Assembly (NCBI RefSeq): GCF_005886345.1
Contig: NZ_PNEC01000048.1
Location: 1 to 54,178 of the forward strand
Length of the DNA: 54,178 bases
Direction: 5' to 3'
DNA from: Pseudoalteromonas phenolica
Lineage (GTDB): Bacteria; Pseudomonadota; Gammaproteobacteria; Enterobacterales; Alteromonadaceae
The notes under the pieces: model-generated
What the model saw: the letters and a program-made list of their open reading frames with translations, nothing else
What the model was told of the DNA's origin: nothing
The model's database searches: none
Shown: piece by piece, positions 9,201-17,527 of the stretch
Layout of the letters: each line of letters opens with the position of its first letter
Numbering within the stretch: position 1 is the stretch's first letter
Translations under genes and position numbers: made by a program

Positions 9201-9794
9201 ACACATAGTCTAGAAGAAAGTGTTATTCCATTTGGTATTAATGCTGCCCGCTTTGTAAATGCTGCTGGTGAAGAAGTTAGAACTTTAGGTATGGGTGAGT
9301 CTGCATATATTGATGCTAGCTGGCCGGTATCTGTAAACAACGGTCTTAACCAAATCGTTGCTGTAGCTGATGCAGATATGATGGAAGAGGTTGTTGAAAG
9401 CCGTAATAACAATGCGCCAACTATCGAAACTCGTCAAACTTTCTACACTGATGAAAACGTAGAGTTAGGCTATGTAATTGGTGTGCTTAAGCATAACGAT
9501 GAAGATGGTGACATTGAAGGCTTTAAAGTAAGTGGTACTAACCTTGTAGATGTTCGTCCTAATGGTGAAATTTTCACAACTGCAGAAATCGATTATGAGT
9601 ATGACCGTGATTTCCGTTTCTCAGTAGTGGCTGTTGACTCACGTAAGAACCACTCTGAGGCTGTTGAAGTTGAAGTACGTGTGAACAATGTGAAAGGTGG
9701 TGATGACAATGATGATAGTGACTCAGGTTCACTAGCATGGTTAGCACTTCTTGCAGCACCGTTTGCAGCACTTCGCCGTCGTAAGCAGAAGTAA
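6300..9794 (+). CDS. Secreted S8 (subtilisin-like) serine protease with GlyGly-CTERM tail
   Basis: The 1164-aa product has a signal peptide (cleavage near AVA-T, residue 27), an inhibitor-I9-like propeptide to about residue 150, and a split S8 domain: catalytic Asp178 (AVLDTG), His244 (SHGTS) and Ser569 (GTSFSGP). A PA domain is inserted at about residues 390-520. C-terminal Ig-like regions follow, then an SGSLAWLALLAAPFAALRRR tail, matching the GlyGly-CTERM signal processed by rhombosortase and linked to type II secretion. The start is the ATG after AGGGG (6290-6294). Codon use is highly biased (GGT, GCA), suggesting strong expression. A broad-specificity surface or extracellular protease is inferred. 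Confidence 0.92.
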   Translation: MSKYSFKATAVASAVAGALMATSAVATELNTNAALGSAYTISEISNSEQVAEKRADAVLVVLKQTTAADLVAQGNNDVDAARATYAVIEQAQADLSKELFSLQSDAKVYGSTKILAPTLIVAASDATLKALKLNPNVARILPLRDFDLHVADVNDYIKAAPVNESGNTAAGQKVAVLDTGIDYTHKIFGGEGTVEAYEAAQADPAAVAWPQGQVVGGYDYMRDDADPIENDQDFPGSDDGYTSHGTSVSHSVTGIAPDVELLVYSVCGGGCPYAAQANALEAAMDPNGDGDLSDRADVINMSLGGEFGDTYTEDGTQYLIQRAVRLGTNMVISAGNDGDHPFRIGGPSTTPNALSVGAMTHPTLEEANTTAMMAGADVVIQPASFGPQGVFEGSMVLGEIVYPGDVVETEDVNEAEGCDGDDGEGNATNPYAGMDFTGKTVLIDRGSCAFTEKVLNAQELGAEYVLIANHTDDGTPAPMGGFDEAVTIRSFGVTFADGAAIKDAIKAASTDTLDIKVEMVQVAGAVAGFSSRGPSMDGLLKPEITAPGTSIMVAATGTQDQLAPATGTSFSGPITAGAVALVREARPELSAHEVKAILMNTADLNVTVDPVSLNPDSPLAPISLIGAGLVDVEKAIASPTVAMVHHPEFDTKQAALSFGFDELSEVTSYTKTVEVNNHSDEDRMYELSIDARYANDEETGALSWDYPSELKVPANSSVEFDVTVTIDPALLPEWMLENPLSAGELVPRADALTLAEFDGALVFNDLFASGTNNLQVVYHVLPKAFVGGELDIVEMDNEKHVKVTNTGHEDLELYADMLIGTSDQTDAAFNIKAASTNLINVDWCASGALLTASMQFSDNITHMRQVGVEFMFDVDNDGTFDYQLANYNDVGRSAAVPGRSRTVSGVIQNGEPSWQFLYGAFHTTGSDTITLSACTDRIGLGDKKSGDAYTVKAVTGYAGYQIGVWSETHSLEESVIPFGINAARFVNAAGEEVRTLGMGESAYIDASWPVSVNNGLNQIVAVADADMMEEVVESRNNNAPTIETRQTFYTDENVELGYVIGVLKHNDEDGDIEGFKVSGTNLVDVRPNGEIFTTAEIDYEYDRDFRFSVVAVDSRKNHSEAVEVEVRVNNVKGGDDNDDSDSGSLAWLALLAAPFAALRRRKQK

Positions 9795-9835
9795 AAGTAT
9801 TATCTAGCTGCCTGAATCTCAGCTAGTTAATTTAA

Positions 9836-9864
9836 AAACCCAGACTTTTAGTCTGGGTTTTTTT
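9836..9864 (+). terminator. Terminator of the S8 protease gene
   Basis: A perfect 11-bp stem (AAACCCAGACT/AGTCTGGGTTT) with a 3-nt loop is followed by four further T, 42 nt past the stop codon. Confidence 0.92.
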
Positions 9865-9980
9865 ATGGCAATGCAACGGTGTGTGTACAGCAAAATATGG
9901 CATAGTTCAAATTTCAGTAATGCGTTGATAACATAGCTACGTATAAATGCGCAGATACAGGTTTAGCTAAAATTTATCCT

Positions 9981-10009
9981 CTTACATTCCTCTTACATTC
10001 CACTTAATT
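9981..10009 (+). promoter_or_regulatory. Three direct repeats at 11-bp spacing, PhoB-box-like
   Basis: CTTACAT (9981-9987), TCCT, CTTACAT (9992-9998), TCCA, CTTAATT (10003-10009) repeat with an exact 11-bp period. PhoB/OmpR-type regulators bind 7-mers (CTGTCAT in E. coli) separated by 4 bp with this period. It lies 42 bp before the yqaA-like gene. Confidence 0.4.
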
Positions 10010-10051
10010 TGATCAGATAATACTGTTTTACAATTCAACATTTTCTTACTT

Positions 10052-10492
10052 GTGATCTGGATTTATCTTAGCCTTTTTGCGTCGGCATTTTTATCAGCCA
10101 CGCTATTACCTGGTTCGTCTGAAGTGGTACTTTCAGGGCTGGTAGTCAAACAGCAAGGCTTACTCTGGCTACTTTGGCTATCTGCAACCGTGGGCAATGT
10201 ATTGGGCAGTTGCGTCAATTATTGGTTGGGCTTAAAAATGATGTCGTTTCAAGACAGGCGCTGGTTCCCGATTAAAGCGGAGCAAATTGCAAAAGGCCAA
10301 CGGGTATTTGATAAATATGGCGTGTATAGCTTGCTGTTTGCTTGGCTGCCAGTAGTTGGCGATCCACTCACGTTATTGGGTGGGGTCTTTAAAGTGAAGC
10401 TTTCATTATTTGTGTTACTGGTGAGTATTGGTAAAGCACTGCGTTATGGCTTTATTATTGCGGTCGCATTAGGTATAGAGCGGTGGATATAA
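10052..10492 (+). CDS. YqaA family (DedA/VTT-like) inner-membrane protein
   Basis: The 146-aa integral membrane protein has an N-terminal re-entrant-like segment (SATLLPGSSEVVLSGLV), a conserved GNVLGSCVNYWLGL stretch, a central cytoplasmic FDKYGVYSLLFAWLPVVGDPLTLLGGVFK motif and a final span. The E-V-L and GDPLT-GG motifs are those of the YqaA branch of the SNARE-associated/DedA superfamily. Its role is unproven; DedA relatives move lipids across the membrane. The start is a GTG at 10052 with no clear ribosome-binding site, so the N-terminus is less sure. Confidence 0.8.
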   Translation: MIWIYLSLFASAFLSATLLPGSSEVVLSGLVVKQQGLLWLLWLSATVGNVLGSCVNYWLGLKMMSFQDRRWFPIKAEQIAKGQRVFDKYGVYSLLFAWLPVVGDPLTLLGGVFKVKLSLFVLLVSIGKALRYGFIIAVALGIERWI

Positions 10493-10513
10493 CCGCTCTA
10501 AAATTGATTAAAA

Positions 10514-10876
10514 TTAGCTTTTACGCCAGTCTAGAGTCAAAGAGACGGAGTCTGCAAAGCGCAGCGCATGCGGCTTATCGATACGCACTTTTGCATAAGT
10601 GACCGATTCATGTTGGTGACAGATCTCTAAAATGTCAGCAACCAGTTTTTCAAGTAGTAAGAAGTGACCTGTTTCGACTTGTTTGATAACCGCTTTGGTA
10701 ATGGTCTTATAGTTAAGCGCATGCTCAACAATATCACCGTTGATACAGGCGCTATCAGCGGGGTAATGAATTTCTATATTCAGTACCACATCTTGCTTTT
10801 TCTCACGCTCTTCTTGGTTAAAACCAATATAAGTGCGTAACCTTAAATTAGTGATGTTAATAATCGCGTTTTGCAT
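10514..10876 (-). CDS. folX: Dihydroneopterin triphosphate 2'-epimerase
   Basis: The 120-aa protein belongs to the FolB/FolX aldolase-epimerase fold and matches E. coli FolX more closely than FolB: INITNLRLRTYIGF, IHYPAD, ALNYKTITK, LLEKLVADILEI, KPHALRFADSVSLTL. It converts 7,8-dihydroneopterin triphosphate to the monapterin epimer in the cytosol. It is last in folM-folE-folX, 10 bp after folE, so the operon makes tetrahydromonapterin, the cofactor used by bacterial phenylalanine hydroxylase in Pseudomonas. No phhA is in the window. Confidence 0.93.
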   Translation of the reverse strand: MQNAIINITNLRLRTYIGFNQEEREKKQDVVLNIEIHYPADSACINGDIVEHALNYKTITKAVIKQVETGHFLLLEKLVADILEICHQHESVTYAKVRIDKPHALRFADSVSLTLDWRKS

Positions 10877-10886
10877 TCACTGCTCC

Positions 10887-11441
10887 TTAGTTTTTTACTA
10901 GCTGTAAAAACTCATTGCGAGTTTTAGGGTCGTGTCTAAAGTTACCCAGCATCACTGAAGTGCGCATTTTTGAGTTTTGTTTTTCAACGCCACGCATCAT
11001 CATACACATGTGTTTTGCTTCAACAATGACGCCGACACCTTTTGCGCCCGTAACTTCTTCAACTGCTTTGGCGATTTGGTGAGTAAGCTGCTCTTGAATT
11101 TGAAAGCGTCGCGCGAACATATCAACAATACGCGCAAACTTAGATAGGCCGAGTACTTTACCATTAGGAATATAAGCAATGTGGCATTTACCTACAAAGG
11201 GCAGTAAATGGTGCTCACACATCGAATAAAGCTCGATATCTTGAATCAGCACCATGTCGTCGGCATCTGAGCTAAACACGGCATTATTGGTTATTTCATC
11301 TAGCGTCTCACGATAGCCTTTGGTTAAAAACTCCATCGCTTTGGCGGCGCGTTTCGGCGTGTCTAATAAACCTTCACGCTCTGGATTTTCACCTACTGCA
11401 GTTAAGATTTCGTGATAACTTTTCTTTAAATCGTCATGCAT
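10887..11441 (-). CDS. folE: GTP cyclohydrolase I
   Basis: The 184-aa enzyme opens GTP to 7,8-dihydroneopterin triphosphate, the first step of pterin synthesis, in the cytosol as a homodecamer. Zinc ligands are visible in [11 protein letters not shown] (Cys75, His78) and KHMCMMMRG (Cys146). The N-terminal half has [15 protein letters not shown] and the core has [15 protein letters not shown], all family hallmarks. It lies between folM (11 bp upstream) and folX, and so feeds the monapterin branch; a second folE for folate could exist elsewhere. Confidence 0.95.
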   Translation of the reverse strand: MHDDLKKSYHEILTAVGENPEREGLLDTPKRAAKAMEFLTKGYRETLDEITNNAVFSSDADDMVLIQDIELYSMCEHHLLPFVGKCHIAYIPNGKVLGLSKFARIVDMFARRFQIQEQLTHQIAKAVEEVTGAKGVGVIVEAKHMCMMMRGVEKQNSKMRTSVMLGNFRHDPKTRNEFLQLVKN

Positions 11442-11452
11442 AATCTATCTCT

Positions 11453-12160
11453 TTATTTTAAGTGGCGTCCGCCATCAACAGCTAGGGTGCGGCCTGTGAT
11501 GTAGTTACTGCTTAATAATAGCTCAACGCTATTGATGATTTCTCGGCAGCCTGGCTCTATGCCCATCAGGGATTTTTTCAATGTTTTTGCTTTATACGCG
11601 TCGTCGTCATGCTCATTAAAAATGATCAAACTCGGCGCGATTGAGTTTACTTTAATGCTCGGTGCAAACTTCGCTGAGAAAGACTTAGTTAAGTTGTCTA
11701 AAGCCGCTTTGCTTGCTGCATAGGCAATATGTTTCGGACTGCCTGTCTCAACCACATAATCGGTTAGGTGAATGATATCGGTAATGTAGCCAGAGTTTTG
11801 TAACAGCGGGCTCAGAGCCATATTCAATAGGTAAGGCACTTTGGCATGAATATGCATCATGCGGTCAAATAAGTTGGCATAGTCGTCACAACTGGCTTCA
11901 CAATCCCAGCTTGATGCGTTGTGGATCACAGCACGAAGGCTGGGAGTGATTGAGGTTACTTGATTAACCAACTCGGTAACGGCGTCGGGCTTATCGAAAT
12001 CGCATTGAATACAGGTAACGCCTTTGGCTTCGAGTTCATTAATACATGCGTGACGGGTGCGATAAGTCATTATTACGGGCTGAGCTTGAGCAACAAAGTG
12101 TTCTGTGAGTGCTAAGCCAATGCGCTGTGCGCCGCCAGTAATCAGTATGGGTGCTGTCAT
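11453..12160 (-). CDS. folM: Dihydromonapterin reductase (SDR family)
   Basis: The 235-aa short-chain dehydrogenase has the NADP-binding TGGAQRIGLAL motif at the N-terminus, the NAS motif (HNASSWDCE), a YAASK catalytic pair near residue 150 and a C-terminal DGGRHLK. These features and the folE-folX operon match E. coli FolM, which reduces dihydromonapterin (and weakly dihydrofolate) to the tetrahydro form with NADPH. It is the first gene of folM-folE-folX; the divergent spacer to the TauE/SafE gene should hold the promoter. Confidence 0.92.
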   Translation of the reverse strand: MTAPILITGGAQRIGLALTEHFVAQAQPVIMTYRTRHACINELEAKGVTCIQCDFDKPDAVTELVNQVTSITPSLRAVIHNASSWDCEASCDDYANLFDRMMHIHAKVPYLLNMALSPLLQNSGYITDIIHLTDYVVETGSPKHIAYAASKAALDNLTKSFSAKFAPSIKVNSIAPSLIIFNEHDDDAYKAKTLKKSLMGIEPGCREIINSVELLLSSNYITGRTLAVDGGRHLK

Positions 12161-12325
12161 GTAAGACCTATCTATGTTGTTAAACTTTTTCTATTTAACC
12201 AGTGTATACGCTTTTTTTATTTTTATCGATCAAGCGCTTGCACAAGATTAGATTAATACATCTACAAATGTGAACTTTAAGTAAGCAACTTGGGTATAAT
12301 TGACAGCGTTGTCTGTGGGGGTTAG

Positions 12326-13213
12326 ATGTTAGCAAGAGTTATACACAAGTCTGTTTGGCCGTTTTGGTTTACTGCTGGAGTTTATGCCACCTTGTTATTG
12401 TTACAAGGCGCAAAGCCTGCGCTGATGCAGGTTTATCAAGAATTTGAGGTTGCCTTAACCATGGCGTTGGGGTCTTTTGTGGCAGGTGGTACAGCCTTGG
12501 GAGGTGGTGCGGTGGCGTTTCCGATCATGACCAAGGTACTTGATATCGAACCGGTCACAGCCAAAGTGTTTTCTTTAGCGATACAAAGTTTTGGCATGAC
12601 GGCTGCGAGCTTAACCATTATCTGTCGCGGCATTCCTTATTATCGCAATGTGGTGCTGCTTGCACTACCAATGACATCTCTGGGTGTGATTTTAAGTTTA
12701 TTGTATGTTGCTCCGGTTGTGCCAAGGTTGTGGGTTAAGTCGGTATTTAGTGTATTGCTGCTGTGCTTTGCCGTGACCATGCTGGTTAGGTGGTGGCGCA
12801 AGACCCACCATGAACAAAGTATTGATGACATTCAGCCACATCCACAACGCTTAATGCTGGTGGCTTTTATAGGTGGCATTGCCAGTGGCTTGGTCGGCTC
12901 AGGGGCTGATATAGCATTATTTGCGCTGTTATTGCTATGCTATAAAGCCGATGTGAAAAAAGCGACGGCGACATCGGTGTTAGTGATGGCGTTTACCTCA
13001 GTGATCGGCAGTCTTATCAATGTGGTTTATTTACAGCAGATCACGGCAGAAATTCATAGCTACTTACTTGCTGCTATTCCTGTGGTGGTAATTGGCGCGC
13101 CACTTGGAGCATATGTATTTGCAAAAGTAAAAGTGGGTTATGTGGTGATGTTTTTGCTGAGTTTAATTGTGCTCGAGGTGGGTATGACAGGTTATGAGCT
13201 AGTTAGCTCATAA
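12326..13213 (+). CDS. TauE/SafE (TSUP) family permease
   Basis: The 295-aa polytopic membrane protein has about eight spans and the two TSUP repeats, each with a Gly-rich motif: LGSFVAGGTALGGGAVAFPIM in the first half and FIGGIASGLVGSGADIALFALLLL in the second, the latter followed by KKATATSVLVMAF. The family exports sulfite or organosulfonates or imports small anions; the substrate is not evident. The ATG is preceded by a GGGGG tract 4 nt upstream. It is monocistronic. Confidence 0.88.
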   Translation: MLARVIHKSVWPFWFTAGVYATLLLLQGAKPALMQVYQEFEVALTMALGSFVAGGTALGGGAVAFPIMTKVLDIEPVTAKVFSLAIQSFGMTAASLTIICRGIPYYRNVVLLALPMTSLGVILSLLYVAPVVPRLWVKSVFSVLLLCFAVTMLVRWWRKTHHEQSIDDIQPHPQRLMLVAFIGGIASGLVGSGADIALFALLLLCYKADVKKATATSVLVMAFTSVIGSLINVVYLQQITAEIHSYLLAAIPVVVIGAPLGAYVFAKVKVGYVVMFLLSLIVLEVGMTGYELVSS

Positions 13214-13231
13214 CCCAGTTTTCTTTATTGC

Positions 13232-14068
13232 TTATACTTCGTCGTAAACCGTAGGAATAGGTTGGCGCTTATGTTGCGTGCGTAGGTAAATCGCAATCAG
13301 CTTGTCAGCCACTTCAGCGTCTACGTCTTTACCTTCCAAGAAGTCATCAATTTGCTCGTAGCTCAAACCTAACGCATCTTCGTCTTTTAGACCTGGCTTA
13401 TCACATTCAAGATCGGCTGTCGGTGCTTTTTCTACTAAGGCAGCTGGAGCACCAAGCTTGCTAGCTAATGCGCGAACTTGGCGTTTAGATAGGCCAAATA
13501 AAGGCGCAAGATCACAGGCACCGTCACCAAACTTTGTATAGAAGCCTGTGATGTTTTCAGCGCTGTGATCAGTCCCAACCACTAAACCTTGCGTAAGACC
13601 GGCAATCTCATATTGCGCAACCATACGCTGACGAGCTTTCACATTACCTTTTACAAAGTCCACATGGCTGTCACTAGGTAAAGCGGTATCGCTATCAGAC
13701 ATGGCCAGTAGGGCTTGAGCATGCAGTGCATCTGCCGCACCTTTAATATTCACAGTTAGACGTTTGCTCGGCTTGATAAAACCAAGAGCTAATTGCGCTT
13801 CGTCTTCATCCGCTTGCACGCCATAAGGTAAGCGCATCGCAATAAACTGATACTCAGTGGTGTTTAACTCGTTATTAAGTTCGTCAACGGCAAGCTGACA
13901 TAAGCGGCCACAAGTTGAAGAATCTACGCCACCACTAATACCCAATACCAGTGACTTACAATGTGCACTGACAAGACGTTGTTTTATGAAGTTAACACGA
14001 CGGGTGATCTCAAAGTCGACGTCGATATTAGGCTGAACGCGCATTTCGGCTAAAATGGCTTGGCGCAT
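13232..14068 (-). CDS. nadE: NAD synthetase, ammonia-dependent
   Basis: The 278-aa protein carries the N-type ATP pyrophosphatase P-loop [18 protein letters not shown] near residue 45 and the NAD-synthetase [31 protein letters not shown] block. It amidates deamido-NAD with ammonia to NAD+ in the cytosol. Length and the N-terminal [13 protein letters not shown] helix match E. coli NadE (275 aa). There is no glutaminase domain, so it uses free ammonia. It is alone and convergent with the TauE/SafE gene. Confidence 0.95.
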   Translation of the reverse strand: MRQAILAEMRVQPNIDVDFEITRRVNFIKQRLVSAHCKSLVLGISGGVDSSTCGRLCQLAVDELNNELNTTEYQFIAMRLPYGVQADEDEAQLALGFIKPSKRLTVNIKGAADALHAQALLAMSDSDTALPSDSHVDFVKGNVKARQRMVAQYEIAGLTQGLVVGTDHSAENITGFYTKFGDGACDLAPLFGLSKRQVRALASKLGAPAALVEKAPTADLECDKPGLKDEDALGLSYEQIDDFLEGKDVDAEVADKLIAIYLRTQHKRQPIPTVYDEV

Positions 14069-14155
14069 GATGATTCCTCTGTGAGTTCTGATTTATTGAG
14101 TGCAAGCTCTATTATGTTGTGATATTTGCTGAATTTAAAGGGCTATTTGTTACAT

Positions 14156-14776
14156 TTAAAGTCCTAAATGCTGTTTTATCTTAGCTAACTCTTGCTTAAG
14201 TTGCTGCACTTCTTCTAATAAGCTATTTAAGTCTGATTCAGCCAATGGCTCAGCGCCAGCACTTACAAGTTCTGCTTCTGTGCTCGAAATAAACAGGTGT
14301 TGATAACGGCTTTCGCGTTTACCCGGCTGTCTTGGTAGTTGCTGAACAAGACTTTGCTGTTGGAGATCTTGTAATACTTGTTCTACTTCACTGACCTGAG
14401 CAAAATTCGCTAGGCGGTTAGTACGGCTGCGAAGCTCGCCGGGAGTTTGCGGGCCACGTAATAGCAATACACATACAACCGCGAGTTGTTGTTCATTAAA
14501 CTGTAAATCGCCGAATTCGGTATTGCAGAAACGGTGGCGGTATTTATCGACTCGACCCGAAACTGCTTCATCTCTAACCACTATTCTTTTAGCAATTAAA
14601 CTATCAACGGTATCTAAGACTTCAGCTTCGCTTAACTCTAAAACCGGCTCACGATTCGATTTTTGATTGCAACCCGTCGTCAGAGAATTTAAAGATAGAG
14701 GATATTGGTCTGGGGTGGTGATTTCTTTTTCTAGCAACACACCAATAATACGTTGTTCAATTTGATTCAATTCCAT
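14156..14776 (-). CDS. yceH: YceH/DUF480 family winged-helix protein
   Basis: The 206-aa protein matches the YceH (DUF480) family: N-terminal ELNQIEQRIIGVLLEKEITTPDQYPLSLN, TTGCNQKSNREPV, and a central VCVLLLRGPQTPGELRSRTNRL block, giving two winged-helix domains. A C-terminal coiled coil (LLEEVQQLKQELAKIKQHL) closes the protein. The start is the ATG after AAGGAG with 7-nt spacing; an in-frame TTG two codons earlier is less likely. The function of YceH is not established. Confidence 0.92.
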   Translation of the reverse strand: MELNQIEQRIIGVLLEKEITTPDQYPLSLNSLTTGCNQKSNREPVLELSEAEVLDTVDSLIAKRIVVRDEAVSGRVDKYRHRFCNTEFGDLQFNEQQLAVVCVLLLRGPQTPGELRSRTNRLANFAQVSEVEQVLQDLQQQSLVQQLPRQPGKRESRYQHLFISSTEAELVSAGAEPLAESDLNSLLEEVQQLKQELAKIKQHLGL

Positions 14777-14836
14777 CGCCAAGCTCCTTAATTAGGCTAT
14801 TTCTCAAATGTACGTTAAGGCGAATTAATATACCAG

Positions 14837-15003
14837 TAATACCAAGCCTCAATAATACTTAATCATTTTTGAGGTACTAAAACTGACGCTAGCTTCGTTA
14901 AAAATTTCTTATTTAGAACAACTAAATAGCAAAATTTTAGCCTCGCTATCAACAATTTTCCTTGCCTCAAAATAGATCACTTAACTAAGAGGATTGGTAT
15001 AAG
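14837..15003. repeat. MITE-like long imperfect palindrome, about 165 bp
   Basis: The element is bounded by ATACCAA (14839-14845) and TTGGTAT (14994-15000). Inside, arms with CCTC, TGATC/TTTTTGAGG and a central hairpin around an AACAA loop pair across almost the whole length. The rest of the 376-bp spacer is AT-rich and holds no gene apart from the promoter expected for the acylase. It looks like a small non-autonomous palindromic repeat; no second copy was noticed in the window. Confidence 0.65.
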
Positions 15004-15152
15004 AATAGATAAAGAATTGATTTAGTTGGTTATCAGAGAGGAACAAGATTGAAAAGCTGGGTGTAACATGAACATAATGTAGTTTCGCTGACACAATAGC
15101 GTCACTTATTTATGGCTAGTATACAAATAATAAAGCACAAGGAGACACCGCA

Positions 15153-17447
15153 ATGTTAAGTTGGCTCAAGCGTGGGTTATCTGGGTTGTTGATCCTCATT
15201 TTAATTCTTACCGCAGGCTTATATGGTTTGCTATCGCTCAGCCTACCGGCATTAGACGGTAAAGGCACCTCAGACGTTATTTCTAAGCCAGTAATACTGG
15301 CAAGAGATTCATTAGGGCAAGCGGTGATCACCGCAAACACGCGCCAAGATGCAGCTTATGCATTGGGGTTTGCCCATGGGCAAGATCGTTTCTTCCAAAT
15401 GGACTTATTACGCCGCAACGCTGCGGGAGAGTTAAGTGAGTTATTTGGTAAAGGCGCGCTAGAGCTCGATAAGAAGATGCGTTTTCATCAGTTGCGTGCT
15501 CGCAGCCAAGAAATTCTTAAATTATTGCCCGAAGCTGATCAGCAACTACTGGCAACTTATACCCAAGGGGTTAACGAAGGCAGAAATCAAGCGGGCATAG
15601 CTAGCTTTGAATACCTATTAAGTGGCGCACAGGCAAAGCCTTGGTTAAGTGAAGATAGCTTATTGGTGATCTTTAGCATGTATCTCGATTTACAAGCTGG
15701 CACCTATTTTAGAGATGAAGCATTAATTCATTTAGATAAGCTGTACGGTGAGCAACTGCGCGAGTTTATTTTGCAGCCGAGTCAGTATCAGGCTGCATTA
15801 GATGGCTCAAAACTGCCACAAGCGCGAGTTGCAATTCCAGAGCTAATCAGTCGTGATGCAATATCACAAGTAACGCATATTAAAGAGCAAGACCACTACG
15901 GCAGTAACAACTGGGCGGTAACCGGCGCATTAACCAAAACCGGAAAAGCCATGCTGTCAGATGACATGCATTTGGGTTTGAATGTGCCATCAATTTGGTA
16001 TCGCGCACAATTAAACTACCGCCACCAAGGCGAAAAATACCAAGTGACAGGGGTGACGCTACCGGGCACGCCTGCAGTTGTAGTCGGTAGTAATGATCAC
16101 ATTGCATGGGGCTTCACCAACGGTTATTTAGACACCGCGGATTGGATAGCCCTAACAGCGAAAGATAAAACGTGGCAAGTAAACGAGCGTATTGCATTAC
16201 CAAACGGTGAGCATGCAGTGTATGAACTGACCATGTCTGATTACGGTCCAGTGAAAGAAATCCAAGGTCAGCAATATGCACTGAGTTGGGTGGCACATCA
16301 GTCTTATGCAGTAAACTTAGAGTTACTTAGGTTTGAACGCACGAAATCGGTTGAAGAAGCCGTCGGACTGGCGCCGCATGTGGGTATTCCAGTACAAAAT
16401 TTAATGGTGGTAGACGACCAAGGTAATGCAGCATGGAAACCAATGGGTGCAGTTCCTGCTAGAACGAACCCTGCAGACATTGCACAATCAAGTGAGCACT
16501 ACGCCAAGCTTTGGCAATTTAATGAAGTGCAGCGTCCACAAGTAGTGAATCCGCAAAGCGGTAAACTTTGGACGGGTAACTCTCGTGTGGTCTCGGCTGT
16601 TGCTCATCAGCGTTTTGGTGATGGCGGTTATGCCTTGGGGGCGCGTTCAGCACAGATCAGAGATCGATTATTAGAAAAGTCACAATTTAGCGAAAAAGAC
16701 TTTTATGCCATTCAGCTTGATAACGAAGCGCGTTTCTTAATGCCATGGCATAAGCAATTATCGTCGCTATTACGACAAGACACCGAAACCCAGTTTAAGT
16801 ATCAAATTGACTTAAGCTGGCTAGATGATTGGCAGCAATGCGCATGCGCTGAGTCAGTGGGCTACACCTTAGTGCGCTATTATCGTGATAGCCTCATTGA
16901 TACTGTGTTTGTGTCGGTTGAGCGCAACATGAAAAAGTCAGGTAGCAGTTTAAGCGCACTGAAAAATTATTTAGAGCCGGCGCTTTGGCAATTGCTCAAT
17001 ACCCAACCAGAATCTTGGTTGCACGGCCATGATAACTGGCAGGCGCTGCAAATTGCAGCTTATGAACAAGCAAAGCAAAAGTTGGCTGCAGAGTTTGGTC
17101 CAAATATGGCAGCATGGACATGGGGTGAAGTGAATGCATTACAAATTCAACATCCGTTTAGCAAGCAACTGCCGATATTGAGTCACTTCTTAAATATGCC
17201 TAAGTACGACGGCTTTGGTGATAGCTACATGCCAGCGGTACAACGTCCTGAGTTTGGCGCATCACAGCGTTTTATAGTTCAGCCAGGTGAGTTAGAAAAA
17301 GCCATTATGACCGTGGCTGGTGGTCAAAGTGGTCACCCACTTTCACCTTTCTATCGCAGTGGCTTTGAAGAGTATGCACAAGGCGAGAATACGCCGTTAT
17401 TGCCACAAGTTTTAACTCACGAAATCACGTTCACACCACAGCCATAA
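15153..17447 (+). CDS. Penicillin acylase family Ntn-hydrolase
   Basis: The 764-aa protein has an N-terminal hydrophobic signal/anchor (residues 9-31) and the penicillin G acylase layout: alpha chain with YALGFAHGQDRFFQMDLLRR near residue 70, then the processing site HYG|SNNWAV with Ser251 as the N-terminal nucleophile of the beta chain, and later GFTNGYLDTADW, MGAVPAR and QSGHPLSPFYRSGFEEY. It is autoprocessed in the periplasm. Family members hydrolyse amides such as beta-lactam side chains or acyl-homoserine lactones (PvdQ/QuiP); the substrate is unknown here. AAGGAG lies 9 nt before the ATG. Confidence 0.9.
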   Translation: MLSWLKRGLSGLLILILILTAGLYGLLSLSLPALDGKGTSDVISKPVILARDSLGQAVITANTRQDAAYALGFAHGQDRFFQMDLLRRNAAGELSELFGKGALELDKKMRFHQLRARSQEILKLLPEADQQLLATYTQGVNEGRNQAGIASFEYLLSGAQAKPWLSEDSLLVIFSMYLDLQAGTYFRDEALIHLDKLYGEQLREFILQPSQYQAALDGSKLPQARVAIPELISRDAISQVTHIKEQDHYGSNNWAVTGALTKTGKAMLSDDMHLGLNVPSIWYRAQLNYRHQGEKYQVTGVTLPGTPAVVVGSNDHIAWGFTNGYLDTADWIALTAKDKTWQVNERIALPNGEHAVYELTMSDYGPVKEIQGQQYALSWVAHQSYAVNLELLRFERTKSVEEAVGLAPHVGIPVQNLMVVDDQGNAAWKPMGAVPARTNPADIAQSSEHYAKLWQFNEVQRPQVVNPQSGKLWTGNSRVVSAVAHQRFGDGGYALGARSAQIRDRLLEKSQFSEKDFYAIQLDNEARFLMPWHKQLSSLLRQDTETQFKYQIDLSWLDDWQQCACAESVGYTLVRYYRDSLIDTVFVSVERNMKKSGSSLSALKNYLEPALWQLLNTQPESWLHGHDNWQALQIAAYEQAKQKLAAEFGPNMAAWTWGEVNALQIQHPFSKQLPILSHFLNMPKYDGFGDSYMPAVQRPEFGASQRFIVQPGELEKAIMTVAGGQSGHPLSPFYRSGFEEYAQGENTPLLPQVLTHEITFTPQP

Positions 17448-17527
17448 ATAGTGAGGGGTTATATTTTTATCTCTTTATTGTGTTATAAATAGGCACAGTA
17501 CTGGACGAAAATTAAAAAAGGTGAAGC

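Noticed and set aside
9169..9412. Antisense frames inside the S8 protease gene
   Set aside because: The protease frame is continuous with catalytic motifs; these frames follow its biased codon use.
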